A DNA stretch of 64,000 nucleotides from Omphalotus guepiniiformis (Eukaryota; Basidiomycota; Agaricomycetes; Agaricales; Omphalotaceae), in the NCBI GenBank assembly GCA_028554645.1, contig JAQOOI010000073.1, positions 1,116,001-1,180,000 on the forward strand. The letters are read 5' to 3'. A program made the translations under genes and the position numbers. This document shows, piece after piece, positions 1 through 10,853 of this stretch. The stretch's first letter is position 1. Each line of letters begins with the position of its first letter. The notes beneath the pieces were generated by a model. That model worked only from the letters and a program-made list of their open reading frames with translations, was not told where the DNA came from and made no database searches.

Positions 1-447
1 CCAAGATCCCTGCCAGTACTTTTACGCGACTGCGATAGGTACTTAATTGAAATCAGTTGCAATCGATAACGATGGTCCTGTTCCTCGTCGGTAGCGTTGA
101 ATTCAATGAGAAGTTAAAAGGGACAACTCAGCGTATTTGCCGGATATCAGAAAATTGAGAAGATCTACGCCAGCTGAGAGAACAAAGATACTTTTTTTGA
201 TTCTACGCCACCTTTTCCCCTTATAATTTTTTTGACACTGAAATGGTCGAAAACATGGATATTTTTAGGGGTAAATTCCTGAAAAGGTGAACTAGTGACG
301 TCATGAATACAAATTGGACCCGCCGGTAACGCCGGTATGATGATTTGCTGTGGTATATAAGGTGGTGCTATCGTATCTTGTTCTCCATTTACTGCCCACC
401 CACCATCTTTATTTCATTGAACATCGTATCAATTTATTCTATCAATT
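1..447 (+). promoter_or_regulatory. Upstream region of the dehydrogenase gene with TATA box
   Basis: No gene was recognised here. A TATATAA box lies at 354-360, about 88 bp before the ATG at 448, with a pyrimidine-rich stretch after it. This fits a core promoter with transcription starting near 385-400. The rest holds nothing I can name. Confidence 0.6.
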
Positions 448-1937
448 ATGCCCGAAGGTACTATGAGAGCTCTCTGGTATGATGCGGTATGTGGATTCTG
501 TCTGGAATGCTTGAGTTTACATCTTAAAGTTTACTTCTTTACACCTCGTTAGCCTAGGGAGTTCAGTATAAAGCAAGTTCCTATCCCAACGATCGCCGAT
601 GATGAAGTTTTGCTTAAAGGTGCGCTCTGTGTCGCGATCGCTCACGACATTAACACTCATTTCTATGTCGTAGTCACTTGCTGCGGTGCGCTGCCCAATA
701 CCATTCTGTTTGGACGCACTGAGTTAAATACGTTTTTGATTAGGTGTCTGCGGAACTGATGGCCATATACACGAAGGTTTGTTTGAAATACCGTCGAGTG
801 ATGGACGTTGTTTAAAGTTACTTTCTTTCCAATAGGCGAATTCATCTCCAAGTTTCCCGTACGCATAAACCCCTATTTCAACTTGATACCATGCATGCGA
901 CTAAACTTTCACGCAGCTGATTCCTGGGCATGAAGCGATTGGAAAGGTTGTTGAGTTGGGAAAAGACGTGAAAGGCTTTGCTGTGGGCGACCGTTGCGTC
1001 GCTGATGTCGGCGTCACTGTAAGTGGCTGTTTTCGTGACAACGCGAACAAACGCTCACCGCTTGTCTCAATATCAGTGCGATGATTGTTTCTACTGTAGA
1101 CGGGGTCAGTCGCTGCTCTGCGAGAACTTCCACGCACGAGGTGTGACACAGGATGGTGGTTTCGCCGAGTACATCAAATAGTGAGTCTCGTTTTGTTGAA
1201 TCATAGGTCAGCGTCTAAGATGTTTGAAGCCCGCAGCGGAAGTTGTACAAAATTCATAACCTCAGTGACGAGGATTCTACGCTTCTTGAGCCTGCTGCCT
1301 GTGCGCTCCATGGTCTCGACAAACTCAATCCTCCTGTTGGAATTGAAGTCCTGATGCTTGGTGCTGGGCCCACGGGACTTATCTTGGCGCAATTGCTGAA
1401 GCAGAACGGCGCAGTACGAGTAGTGCTCGCTGCTAACAAGGGAATCAAGATGGATATTGCCAAGCAACTCGACGCTGCTGACGAGTACATCGAACTCGAC
1501 CGGACGAACCCGGAGCCACAGTGGCAGAAGTTGAAGGAAGAGAACCCTTATGGATTCGATGTCGTTGTGGAGGCGACAGGTGTGGAGAAACTTGCCAATG
1601 AAAGCATCAACTATGTGAGGAGAGGAGGAACCCTGATGATTTACGGAGTGTACGAGAACAAAGCTTTGGTACATTGGCCTCCATCCAAGATTTTCGGTGA
1701 CGAGATCAAGGTAAGATGTGGATGCTCCAGAGATGAGAATGATTGCTCATGGTGTTCGCATAGATTATCGGCTCCTTCTCACAGACGTACTGCTTCCCTC
1801 GTGCTGTTGCCTACCTTGACAGCGGCAAAATTAAGACCAAAGGCATGGTCACAGATGTGTACAAGCTCGAAGACTTCCAGGCTGCATTGGATAAGATGAA
1901 CAGTCGAGGTGCATTGAAGATCGCCATCAAGCCCTAG
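448..1937 (+). CDS. Zinc-dependent alcohol/polyol dehydrogenase (MDR superfamily)
   Basis: Predicted NAD(P)-dependent zinc dehydrogenase of the sorbitol/arabitol type. Nine exons read through: 448-486, 553-619, 674-685, 744-776, 836-858, 917-1018, 1077-1180, 1230-1710 and 1764-1937, giving 344 residues, the usual MDR length. Visible motifs are the catalytic-zinc [14 protein letters not shown], the four-cysteine structural-zinc loop ([15 protein letters not shown]) and the Rossmann loop GAGPTG. The third exon is only 12 nt, yet it supplies the residues before CGVCGTD. The ATG at 448 was chosen because it follows a TATA box and opens a normal MDR N-terminus. Similarity to fungal D-arabitol dehydrogenases is from memory; the exact substrate cannot be read from sequence. 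No targeting peptide is visible, so it is probably cytosolic. Confidence 0.88.
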
Positions 1938-2133
1938 ACAGAGAAGAAGAAGAATTAGCATGTAGTATCACACAACGATTCACCAACCATCGGTATTTAT
2001 AGTTGAATATGTTGTATGTATGTACTAAATTATAAGCATCTGTGAGTGAAAGAAACAAAGGAGGAACAGATCAAAACGTGAACACTTCTGCCGCGAGGGC
2101 CCACGCTTGACTCCCACCTTCACTGACGATTGC

Positions 2134-2964
2134 ATGCTGGGTACTTTATTACCTTCTCGAGCGTACTCAAGCAATAAGACTTGACTTGTATTCAGTTATT
2201 GGTTTAACAGGTGGTATTGCCACTGGCAAATCTACCGTATCCAAGCTCCTCAAGGACCGACATGTCCCAATCATCGACGCGGACGTCATCGCGCGCGAGG
2301 TCGTCGAGCCCGGTACACCAGGCCTAGCCAAAATCGTCAAGACGTTCGGTAAAGAGGTTCTCTTGCCTGAGGGGTCTCTGGACCGCAAGAAGCTCGGGTC
2401 GATCATATTCAACGATGAGGGAAAGAGGAAGCAACTGAACGCTATCGTGCACCCTGCAGTTCGCAAGGCGATGTTTTGGGGCGTTGTTGGGTGTTGGTTG
2501 AAAGGAGAGAAATATTGCGTGCTTGATGTACCTTTGCTTATTGAGGGTCCAATGTGGAAATGGGTTTGGAAAGTCGTCCTTGTGTATTGGTATGTCGTCT
2601 TGGGGTCGTACTTGTGGCACGTCTGTCATGATCTCTGACTTTTTCAACTACAAGTCCTGCAGATATACAACTACAGCGTTTGACTCAACGAGATGGCTCA
2701 TCTGTCGAAGAAGCCTCATCCAGGCTCAACTCACAGATACCAATCGACGAAAAGCTCAAGTTTGCAGACGAGACGATTGATAATTCAGGTGGTCTCGAAC
2801 AGCTCGAAGCTAGAGTGGATCAGCTACTTAAACAATTAGGAAAGGAGGTTGGGTGGACTTGGAGACTCAGTTGGCTCATTCCGCCGTACGGTATCCTATC
2901 TGCTGCCTGTATCCTGGCTTGGAAGGCTCTCTGGCGATCAAGCAAGCTGGAGAAGAGGAGTTAG
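2134..2964 (+). CDS. CAB5: Dephospho-CoA kinase
   Basis: Last step of coenzyme A synthesis: phosphorylates the 3'-hydroxyl of the ribose of dephospho-CoA with ATP. Three exons (2134-2140, 2196-2589, 2655-2964) encode 236 residues. The first exon is just ATGCTGG; joining it over a 55-bp intron gives the classic MLVIGLTGGIATGKST start with P-loop GGIATGKS. Also visible are IDADVIAREVVEPG, the CVLDVPLLIE strand and VLVYCPADIQLQRLTQRD, which appears only if the second intron ends at 2654. A hydrophobic segment near the C-terminus (LIPPYGILSAACILAW) suggests membrane association, as in other fungal members. It is tail-to-tail with the isoleucyl-tRNA synthetase, 65 bp apart. Confidence 0.9.
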
Positions 2965-3029
2965 TAGAAATTGTAACTCTGATGATGAAAATCTATCGGG
3001 AATGCATGTGCTATTATTGACTGATAGTG

Positions 3030-6000
3030 CTATGAATGCGATACGGCAGAGTTACATCTTCCACACAACGTATCCGACTCTGGGCGCGTGAATGTCCAAC
3101 AACGAGGACATTTCGAAAGCGAGGCAGGACGGACGCGAATGCCGATTTCTTTGTCAGAGGCTGGCCCTGATTTCACCAATCAGCATTGGTTGGATGAAAT
3201 GTACAAAATCAAACGACATACCTGACATTGACACAGAATCTGTATATACCCACTCTGGCGAAGTGGTTCCGAGAGATCCTTCATCCGTTAGAAACGCATC
3301 GGAAGTAATGAAAAGGGTCTTCAGGAATGACTCTGTATTCGATAAGCGCTCTGTGAGAAGGGAAATGCTGATGCAAAACCAAAACTACGACTACCTTCTC
3401 GTCTTAGCAGTTCCACAATCTGCTCGTCCTGGCAATCATCGGGTATAATGATGTCAACCTCCGCCTCCAACGAACTCTTCAGTTGCCTGTGATACAATTG
3501 TCAGGTCCATTCAGCAGGCGGGCGGTGAAATCACGCACTTTTGGCCTCTCGCCTTTTCTAACAAAGCGAGCACGGTCTTCCTGACCCGCAGCAAATTGCC
3601 CATTTCCCTCTCCGCTTGATCATCTTTCCAATCTGCCTCCTGCGCAGGGTCATTAGATGAAGAACTACATCGTTTGTGAACGTGGTCCGTACCAATAATT
3701 CCCATTTTGTTTCAAAGAATGAACTTGTTGCACCGTTGTGGGACTCGTGAATTTCTTCCGCCAAGTGAGGAAGGATAGGTGCCAGTACGGATGTCATAGT
3801 TGATAATATCTAATCCAAGGGGTTAGATACAAAAGAGGATTGGAACAAATCCAGATAGGCTACCTTCTCTAAGACGGTTATGACAACACGACGCTCTAGA
3901 CTGTGTTGACCATTGGCGTATAAACAATCCTTCGTGATGTCGAAATAGAGTGAGGAGAGTGTAATATTGGCGAAATTAACAAGAGCGGTCGTAACTATTC
4001 ATCACTGAGCATACATTAGCATGAGCAAATGAAACTTTAAAGTACCTTTAGGGAAATTATATGTATGGTAACCTTCTAATGCAGTCTGTTGTAGCTTGTA
4101 TAATTCATGCATAACGTATCTCTCTGCCTGTACGAAAAACCTTCATCAACGATATATCTGTGCACTAAACCAGACAAACACCCACCAGACCCAGCTCAGA
4201 CCTCGGAACACGCGCTATTTGCGAACGAATCTCCGGGCCTCCAATACTCCCTAGCATGAACCTAGTAGAATTGCGAATCTTGCGCATGGCTTCCGCCATC
4301 TGAGCAAGTACTGTTTTACCCAACGGCATATCATTCCAATACTCGACGGATGCAGCCCATAATCGGAGTATATCCGCGCCGTACGCAGGCTCCTTTTTCT
4401 TATTCTGCATCATACATTCTATTCAGCCTTGTTATTGTCTAGCATTGAAATCTATGACTTACTTGACCACCGGAGACAATTGTCAAAGGGCTGACAATAT
4501 TCCCCAACGATTTGCTCATTTTCTTTCCTTTTTCATCTAATACCATTCCGTGCGTAATGAGGGCTCCGTATGGGCTCCTTGGGCGCTCACCCTCCGGTGC
4601 AGAGCCAACAGCGGTCAGCAATTGACTCTGGAACCAACCACGATGCTGATCCGATCCTTCCAAGCATACGTCCGCCAGGAACTTTCGTTCTTCACCTTCA
4701 TTCAACATTGACCAGGAAGTTCCGCTGTCAAACCATACGTCCATAGTATCCATAGACTTGCGCCAGACATCGCTTGCCGGACGACCCGCTTTGCTTTCGG
4801 CCTCTCGTAGTTGAGGTGGAATGAAGTCCTCTACAGGCCCATCCCACCAGTGCTTGATGCCCTTTTTATCGAGTACAGATAGGATATGCTGCAGCGAGTC
4901 TTTGTCCAAGATCGCGTCGCCGGTGGTGACGTTGATAAGTGCAGGAATTGGAACGCCCCAAACACGTTGTCGGGAGATACACCACTCTGAACGTGACTCA
5001 ATGAAAGACTCCAAACGTCTTCGTGCTGCGTGCGAGATGGGTCAGTGCATTTTGAGGTAGAAGATAATCAAGAACACGTACCTCCTGCAGGGTAGAATTC
5101 AACCTCCTCTAATGCAGCAAGAGCACTTTTCTTGATGTTATCGAGATTGGCAAACCACTGCGAAGTCGCACTAAGCCTCTAACCTCAGCCAAGCCCATGA
5201 TCAACCGAGCGTGCATTGACTTACGTGACGATAATCGATTTATCAGTCTTCCAGTCGTACGGATACCGATGCTTGTACCTCTTCACAGCCAGCAAGGCCT
5301 TCGACTGTTTCAGCAACTCTACAATGGCTCTTGAACCCCCTTCGAGGACGGATTGTCCGATTAGCGCTACCGCAGCGGAATCTCCTACAGCCTCGGCTAC
5401 TTTCTTAGAGAAAGCCCCTTCGTTAACGTGGCATACCATTGTTCCCTCCCCAGATTGGGCGCCGGAGACGAGGTCGAGAGACCGGAAGAGTTTGTAATCT
5501 TCTTCTCCGTGAGCAGGGGCGCAGTGTACTAGTCCTGTACCAGAATCGGAGGTAACATGGGATGAGGAAACGATTTTCAGGGACGAAGCTGCTGAAGGGT
5601 CGCTGTGAAGAGGGGAGAAGATTGGTCTGTATTTCAGTCCGACCAGATCGACACCTGTAACGAACAGAGTTGAGTCAACGTCAAAGGGGGAGACGAGAAC
5701 CGCTAAATACCCGGAATCTCTGCGACTACTTCCGTATCACCCAAGACGTCCTGGAGAGGTTCTATTCGGCTTTTGGCAAGTAAAACCAAAGAAGAATCTT
5801 CGATTCGACGGAGCAATGAGTAGACCATTTCAGGATGCACTGCTATACCCTATTGCGGAGCAGATTAGAGAAAAAATTCTGAATCGTGAAAGGGTCTCAC
5901 CATGTTTGCCGTGAGCGTCCAGGGTGTGGTCGTCCAGACGAGTAATTTGACAGGATTGTCGGAAGGTGCAAGGGTTTTAGGACTGGATGTTTGATCAAGA

Positions 6001-6991
6001 GTGAAGGCAACGTATACGGAATGGGAAACATGATTGTCCTTATATACGAGTTCAGCCTCGGCCAGAGCAGATCGAGACGAAGGGGAGTAATGAACTGGGC
6101 GATAGCGACGATGAATGAGGCCTACGCACAAGTCAATTATTTGTCCAAGTTGGGAGAGGTAGCTCGGAACTGATACTCACCACTGTTAACCATTTTCTCA
6201 AAAATCCGTAACTGTCTCATTTCGTAGCTATGGTCCAGGGTACGGTATGTCGAAGCATCGCTATCCCAATCTGACATGATACCCAATTGACGAAACTGAG
6301 CCTTCTGCGACGCGATTTCTCGCGTTGCGACTGCGTGTGCTGCAGAGCGTATCTTCGATGCCGGTACATTGGAGGAATCTTTCTTTATTTACTTTCAGAG
6401 CAGAGTTCACACCAAGAGCAAATTCATTTACCCCAAGTTCCTGAAGTGCTTTGTTCTCGATTGGAAGGCCGTGACAGTCCCATCCCGGGACGTAGCTACA
6501 GACTGAAATTTTGATTGACTGACGGTCACAAATGGTGGTGAATTGACGCACTGTACTTTTCTTCCCATTAATAGAGCAAACCGGTTGATTATATCCTTCA
6601 ATATTTTGTTTAACGCGTGTCCTGTGAGGCAGTTGATTGACAGAACGATGCAAAGAGAAGACAAGCATACCCATATGCAAATCGCCATTGGCGTAAGGAG
6701 GACCATCGTGAAACACAAAAGACGGCCCATGGACATTCTCTCGCTGTTGAGCTTCCGTAAAAACGCGTTCTTCAGCTGAATAGATTATCTACACACCTGC
6801 CAGCGGTAGAGATTTTCACAAGTTCGAGCTCGAAGCGCGACTTCGGTCTTGGATGGGTCTGACCATAACGGAAACGAAGTCTTGGGCAGTAAAAGGGTGT
6901 CCGAGAAGGATTCACTGGCCGGAGCAGTAATTTGTGTATTCAGAAGCCGTGTAAATCTAGCGGGGCATATTCTAGAGGCATGCCTCAGCAT
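3030..6991 (-). CDS. ISM1: Isoleucyl-tRNA synthetase, mitochondrial
   Basis: Class I synthetase that charges tRNA-Ile, predicted mitochondrial. The start at 6991 gives a basic, acid-free N-terminus (MLRHASRICPARFTRLL) typical of a mitochondrial presequence. Exon 1 joins to RENVHGPSFVFHDGPPYANG across a 53-bp intron; this block holds the HIGH-type motif (PYANGDLHMG). The KMSKS signature is present (GKKMSKSLGN, near 4510), as are the tryptophan-rich WFDSGTSW block and the DQHRGWFQS motif. The C-terminus is a CPRCW...CGRC zinc ribbon ending at 3030. At least eight short introns interrupt the gene; I checked the first and the last four in frame. An in-frame ATG at 7084 would add about 30 residues. 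No break was found in the parts checked. Confidence 0.88.
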
Positions 6992-8360
6992 TACTGCCCA
7001 CTTGCTAGGAATTAGACCAATAATGAGAGTGAGTCGCAGAAATCGCCGGCGGCAATATTCAGAAGTGCCGAGACGGCATAACACTAATGATTACATACTC
7101 TAACGAAACGCAATTTCTTCCTGAGCCCAAGTAACTTGCTCAATTTCATGACCTGAAGCTTACTTCCAGGAAATCCCTGACTGGATGGTTGACTTAGGGG
7201 CCCTTCTGGCAGCCAGGAAGTCAAACTTGCTCACATCCCGGTGTACATGATTTGTGGCACAGTCTTTTTAACCAGTTCCCGATTCTTCTCCGTCTTGCGT
7301 TGACCTTGGGATCAACTGAGTCACAAACTCAATCTGTTTTCCATTTCGCTGGTCCTACATATCATACTGTCGGGAAAGCTGCATCGAGATATGCCACATT
7401 TCCCTCTATGAACCCTTCTGACAGGGCTGGGACAGATGACAATTGACTGATTGGTGGAACTTGCGGTGGGCTCTTCATCGCATTCCAAATAAACGCTGTT
7501 TTTGATACCGGGTGTATCTCCTCTCCGAAAGAGATGACCGGCTTGGGTGCATTGCTGTAGGCCTGGTGTAAAAGTCATTTAGCCGTGTAGGTTTTCACTA
7601 TGCAGGCGCCAGACAACACGCTCTGATGCATTCATTACATTCATTACTAATGTCCAACGGACGAATACATTCTAGGCATGCTGCAGACACCTGGATTGGC
7701 AAGTAGTCTGCGTGCTGTAACATGAATTTGCCTTCCATTTCTTTGTCCAGCTTCTTGTAGAATTACCACCGTCCCGTACACGAAACCTGGTATCCCCCTT
7801 GGCAGAGTTATGGAAATATGAATTTGTTTTCCTTGAGTGTGTACACTAGGAAGATTGTGAGGCCTACTCGACAAAAATGTACGGAAAGCGCTAATTCTGC
7901 GCTAATACTTTGTGTTACGCTGGCAGAATGGCCCCAGAGAAGATACCCATGCCGTAAGCGTGGCGTTTTCTCTTCCTCGCATTCATTTCTCAATTCAAGT
8001 GGATATACCAAGAGGCGCTCCTCTCAAAATTTTCTCAGAGGTCGTGATAAACGCTCTCTGATTCCCTTGGTTTGCGGTATTGACTAGAAGTGAGAACGGG
8101 AACGTGGCGTAACAATCCAACTGAATTGAACTACTTCTGATTCACATAACTGCGACCGATTTTATTCTTATGACATGTCAACAGATAAATAGTTCTCGTC
8201 TTTAGCGCTGAGAAGACACTCAGTACTCTGGTGTTCACCTTATCTTCGTCCTGTTGGTGGCGCTGGCAAAGGTTCAAGAAGCTGAAATAGGATTAGCCTC
8301 AACGCCAACCTCTACATCTAAACAACCCCCAAGAGTTCAAACGTTCACCTGGCGCTCAAC
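6992..8360. other. Intergenic stretch, no gene recognised
   Basis: About 1.37 kb between the divergent synthetase and kinase genes. Only short unsupported frames occur, on both strands, and none resembles a known family. It must hold promoters for both genes, but no convincing TATA box or repeat was seen. Confidence 0.5.
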
Positions 8361-9707
8361 ATGTCTAAATCCATTGTCCCACAACCACTGGAAAGTCGCG
8401 ACGACCGTAGCCACTTCAGCACTCTTCTGCTGAAGAATTTTGGAAAGGAAAAGGACCGTTGCTTTCGAAATTTGGCTATGAGCTACATCCGCGGTATCGA
8501 CCAAATTGGGAACCTTCGTGGTTGAAAGCTGACAGTGTCCCCAACAAACCACTGCTCACTGTAGAAGATGCTTGGCGACTACCTGTAAAACCCTGTTAAA
8601 CTCTGTGTGTTTACCTGCTCACATATCTTCAAAGGTTAGAGGTGGCCATTTCATCGACGCGACGCGCGTGGCTGACCAAAGCGTGGTGTACTTGAAACAG
8701 GTTACCACCGACGGTTTTGAGCTGCAGCTCTCAAGGATGCTCTCAAGTCCGGAGTACCGTGACCTTCCCAGGAATCATTGTGTACCCATTCTGGACGTTA
8801 TAGAAGACGATGAAGACCCTGCCTATTCGTACATGGTTATGCCTTTCCTTCGTCCGCTTGACAGCCCCGAATTCCAAACCGTGGAGGAATTCATTGACTT
8901 CGTAGACCAGCTCCTTGAGGTATGTTCTCTGTGATCAATGTTCTCATAAGCACTATCTGACACAGGCTCTTTCGCTTAGGGTCTAGCATTTCTACACGAA
9001 TTCGGGGTCGCCCATAGGTGTGACTATTTCTAACCTATGTATTTCCGCTGACAACTATTTTGTTGTTGCAATAGGGATTGTTCTTACGCAAATATCATGA
9101 TGGATGCCCGCACAATGTATCCTGACGGCTTTCATCCCATTTTCTCTAGTTTCCTCCCAGACCTGAGTAACTCAGCCTGGCCTTTGCCCCGTTCCAATGC
9201 CAACGTGAAGTACTACTTCATTGACTTCAGCCTATCGAGTTACTTCCCTCCTGACACTGCCAACTCGGGTCCGAAACTTGTCCGCGGTGTAGCAGGGCGA
9301 GATCGCGAGCCTCCCAAGCTATCGTCCTACGGTGTCTACGACCCATTCAAACTGGACATCTACATCATTGGCAACTTGTTACGCCGAAAGTTTCTTGATG
9401 CAAGTATATGTTTTCTTTTCACACAGCGTTATATTCGGGCTAATCGTATGATTTTTGCTAGGTTTTCTCAAATCTTGCTTTTCTAGAACCTCTGGTCAAT
9501 AAAATGGTTCAAGATGACCCTAGTGCACGCCCAGAAGCGCTTGAGGTTCTCGGAGAGTGGCGTTCTGTTAAAAGCGGGATTAGCTATCTATCCCGAACTT
9601 GGAGATTGCGGAACAAACATGACTCTCTGACTGCTCAGCTCGGGCTCGACATGTACGGTATACTCAAGGGTAGTATTTCCGGTACGAGGTGGAGACGCTT
9701 CTTGTGA
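8361..9707 (+). CDS. Divergent protein kinase-like protein (Agaricomycete type)
   Basis: Belongs to a kinase-like family common in Agaricomycetes; substrate unknown. Proposed exons 8361-8375, 8420-8584, 8635-8919, 8980-9017, 9075-9399 and 9462-9707 give 357 residues. The N-terminus has GYELHPRYRPNWEPSW, then FIDATRVADQSVVYLKQV with the candidate ATP-binding lysine, a VMPFLRP hinge, GLAFLHEFGVAHRDCSYANI (HRD with a proper Asp and Asn) and IDFSLSSYF. The DFG triad reads DFS, so metal binding may be altered. The last intron uses a GC-AG donor (GCAAGT, 9400-9461). The first exon and its 44-bp intron are the least certain part; the rest is well supported by family pattern and phase. Confidence 0.75.
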
Positions 9708-10338
9708 GGATGGCGCTTATAATTTATCGAATGGTTTCGCTTCTTGGTACAACGAAAGAGACGATTCACTTGCTGTGGCTTCGATCGTGTATATTTGTTT
9801 GATGGACAATTCCCGTGAACGAGCAGCGGTTCCGCGTAAGAACCTCGAGTTCCTTTTATTTAATACAACTAAAATACAACATATACTATGGTGATTCGAG
9901 AACTGCACTTTTTTGAGAATTGAATTTGGTGTCTTCCACTTGAGCCTAATCCCTTAAGTAAGTACATAGACTTATTCTATTATACTCAGAACCCTTAACC
10001 TGAATTTGTGTGATTTTACTCTGAGGATGGGGTGGTGTCGGGCAGTGACCGAGGAGGATTCGAGAATTGCAATCGTGCAAAATCACGCTTGTCACGGCCA
10101 CATCCACCCGCATCAGAGAGCATTGACTTTTCCTAAATTTTGTATGTATACCACCTTCAACTATTTGTGCCACCTTGAGAACCGGAATATAGACTGGTAT
10201 TGTATACTCTTAGTTGTCTATGTAATTTCTGAGGAATCCTAGTAAGATAATTCTCTGAATTAGAGAATGTCACACATCAAAGTCACGCTTCCTGAGCAGT
10301 AATATGTGTCTCATTCCATTTCCTCAACACATTCTCTT
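9708..10338. other. Intergenic stretch up to the copia insertion
   Basis: AT-rich sequence with no supported gene. It includes the 3' end of the kinase transcript. The right-hand continuation of this host sequence lies beyond 47117. Confidence 0.5.
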
Positions 10339-10343
10339 GTTTC
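10339..10343. repeat. Copia target-site duplication, left copy (GTTTC)
   Basis: GTTTC directly precedes the 5' LTR and is repeated directly after the 3' LTR at 47113-47117. A 5-bp duplication is standard for Ty1/copia integration. Confidence 0.93.
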
Positions 10344-10758
10344 TGTCGAGACAATAGAGCCAAAGCTGTTCATTGGGAGCCTCAGATCATCTGCCGTCTA
10401 GGCCTGGCCTGTATTTTCCCCTATACCATATTTCCCCTTAATACTTACAACTTAAATTCTTAGCTCCTCTCCGTTATACATTTTTCGGTTCACGGCACTC
10501 CGTTACTATACCCGTATCCCGCACATACACGACGAGAGCATATTACTTATACTTCATACATTCCCTCCTGACCCTTAGTCTTTCACCTATCGTCGGTGTA
10601 ATTCTAAGGGTAAGTTATATTCATATATCTATATCATACACGAGCTTACATGTCTTTGTATAGTCGATACTTACGTTGGTTTCACAGGTGAATTAATACA
10701 CGAGTCTTTCACCTATCGTCGGTGTAATTCTAAGGTCGATACTTACGTTGGTTTCACA
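10344..10758 (+). repeat. Copia 5' LTR
   Basis: 415 bp, TGTCGAG...TTTCACA, matching 46698-47112 apart from two C/T differences. An internal block containing CTTTCACCTATCGTCGGTGTAA is partly duplicated within each LTR, near 10570 and 10705. Confidence 0.93.
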
Positions 10759-10770
10759 GGTTATGGGCCC
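10759..10770 (+). other. Copia primer-binding site (half-tRNA initiator Met type)
   Basis: GGTTATGGGCCC follows the 5' LTR directly. It is complementary to the anticodon-loop region of eukaryotic initiator tRNA-Met (GGGCCCATAACC), the primer type known for Drosophila copia, in which a cleaved tRNA half primes reverse transcription. Identification rests on recall of that tRNA sequence. Confidence 0.7.
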
Positions 10771-10853
10771 CGCCCTCTGCTGAATACCAAAGACGTAAGC
10801 ACCGATTATTGAAGACTAGAAACAGAAGCTCGTATTCGTGATCTTGGACTGCT

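Noticed and set aside
3092..3448. 118-codon plus-strand open frame after dephospho-CoA kinase
   Set aside because: It is antisense to the last exons of the isoleucyl-tRNA synthetase, whose C-terminal zinc ribbon reads down to 3030 on the other strand.
6770..6800. A 21-base intron in the synthetase
   Set aside because: The apparent mini-intron breaks the frame; a 53-base intron ending before CGAGAGAATG gives WQRENVHGP and fits the family.
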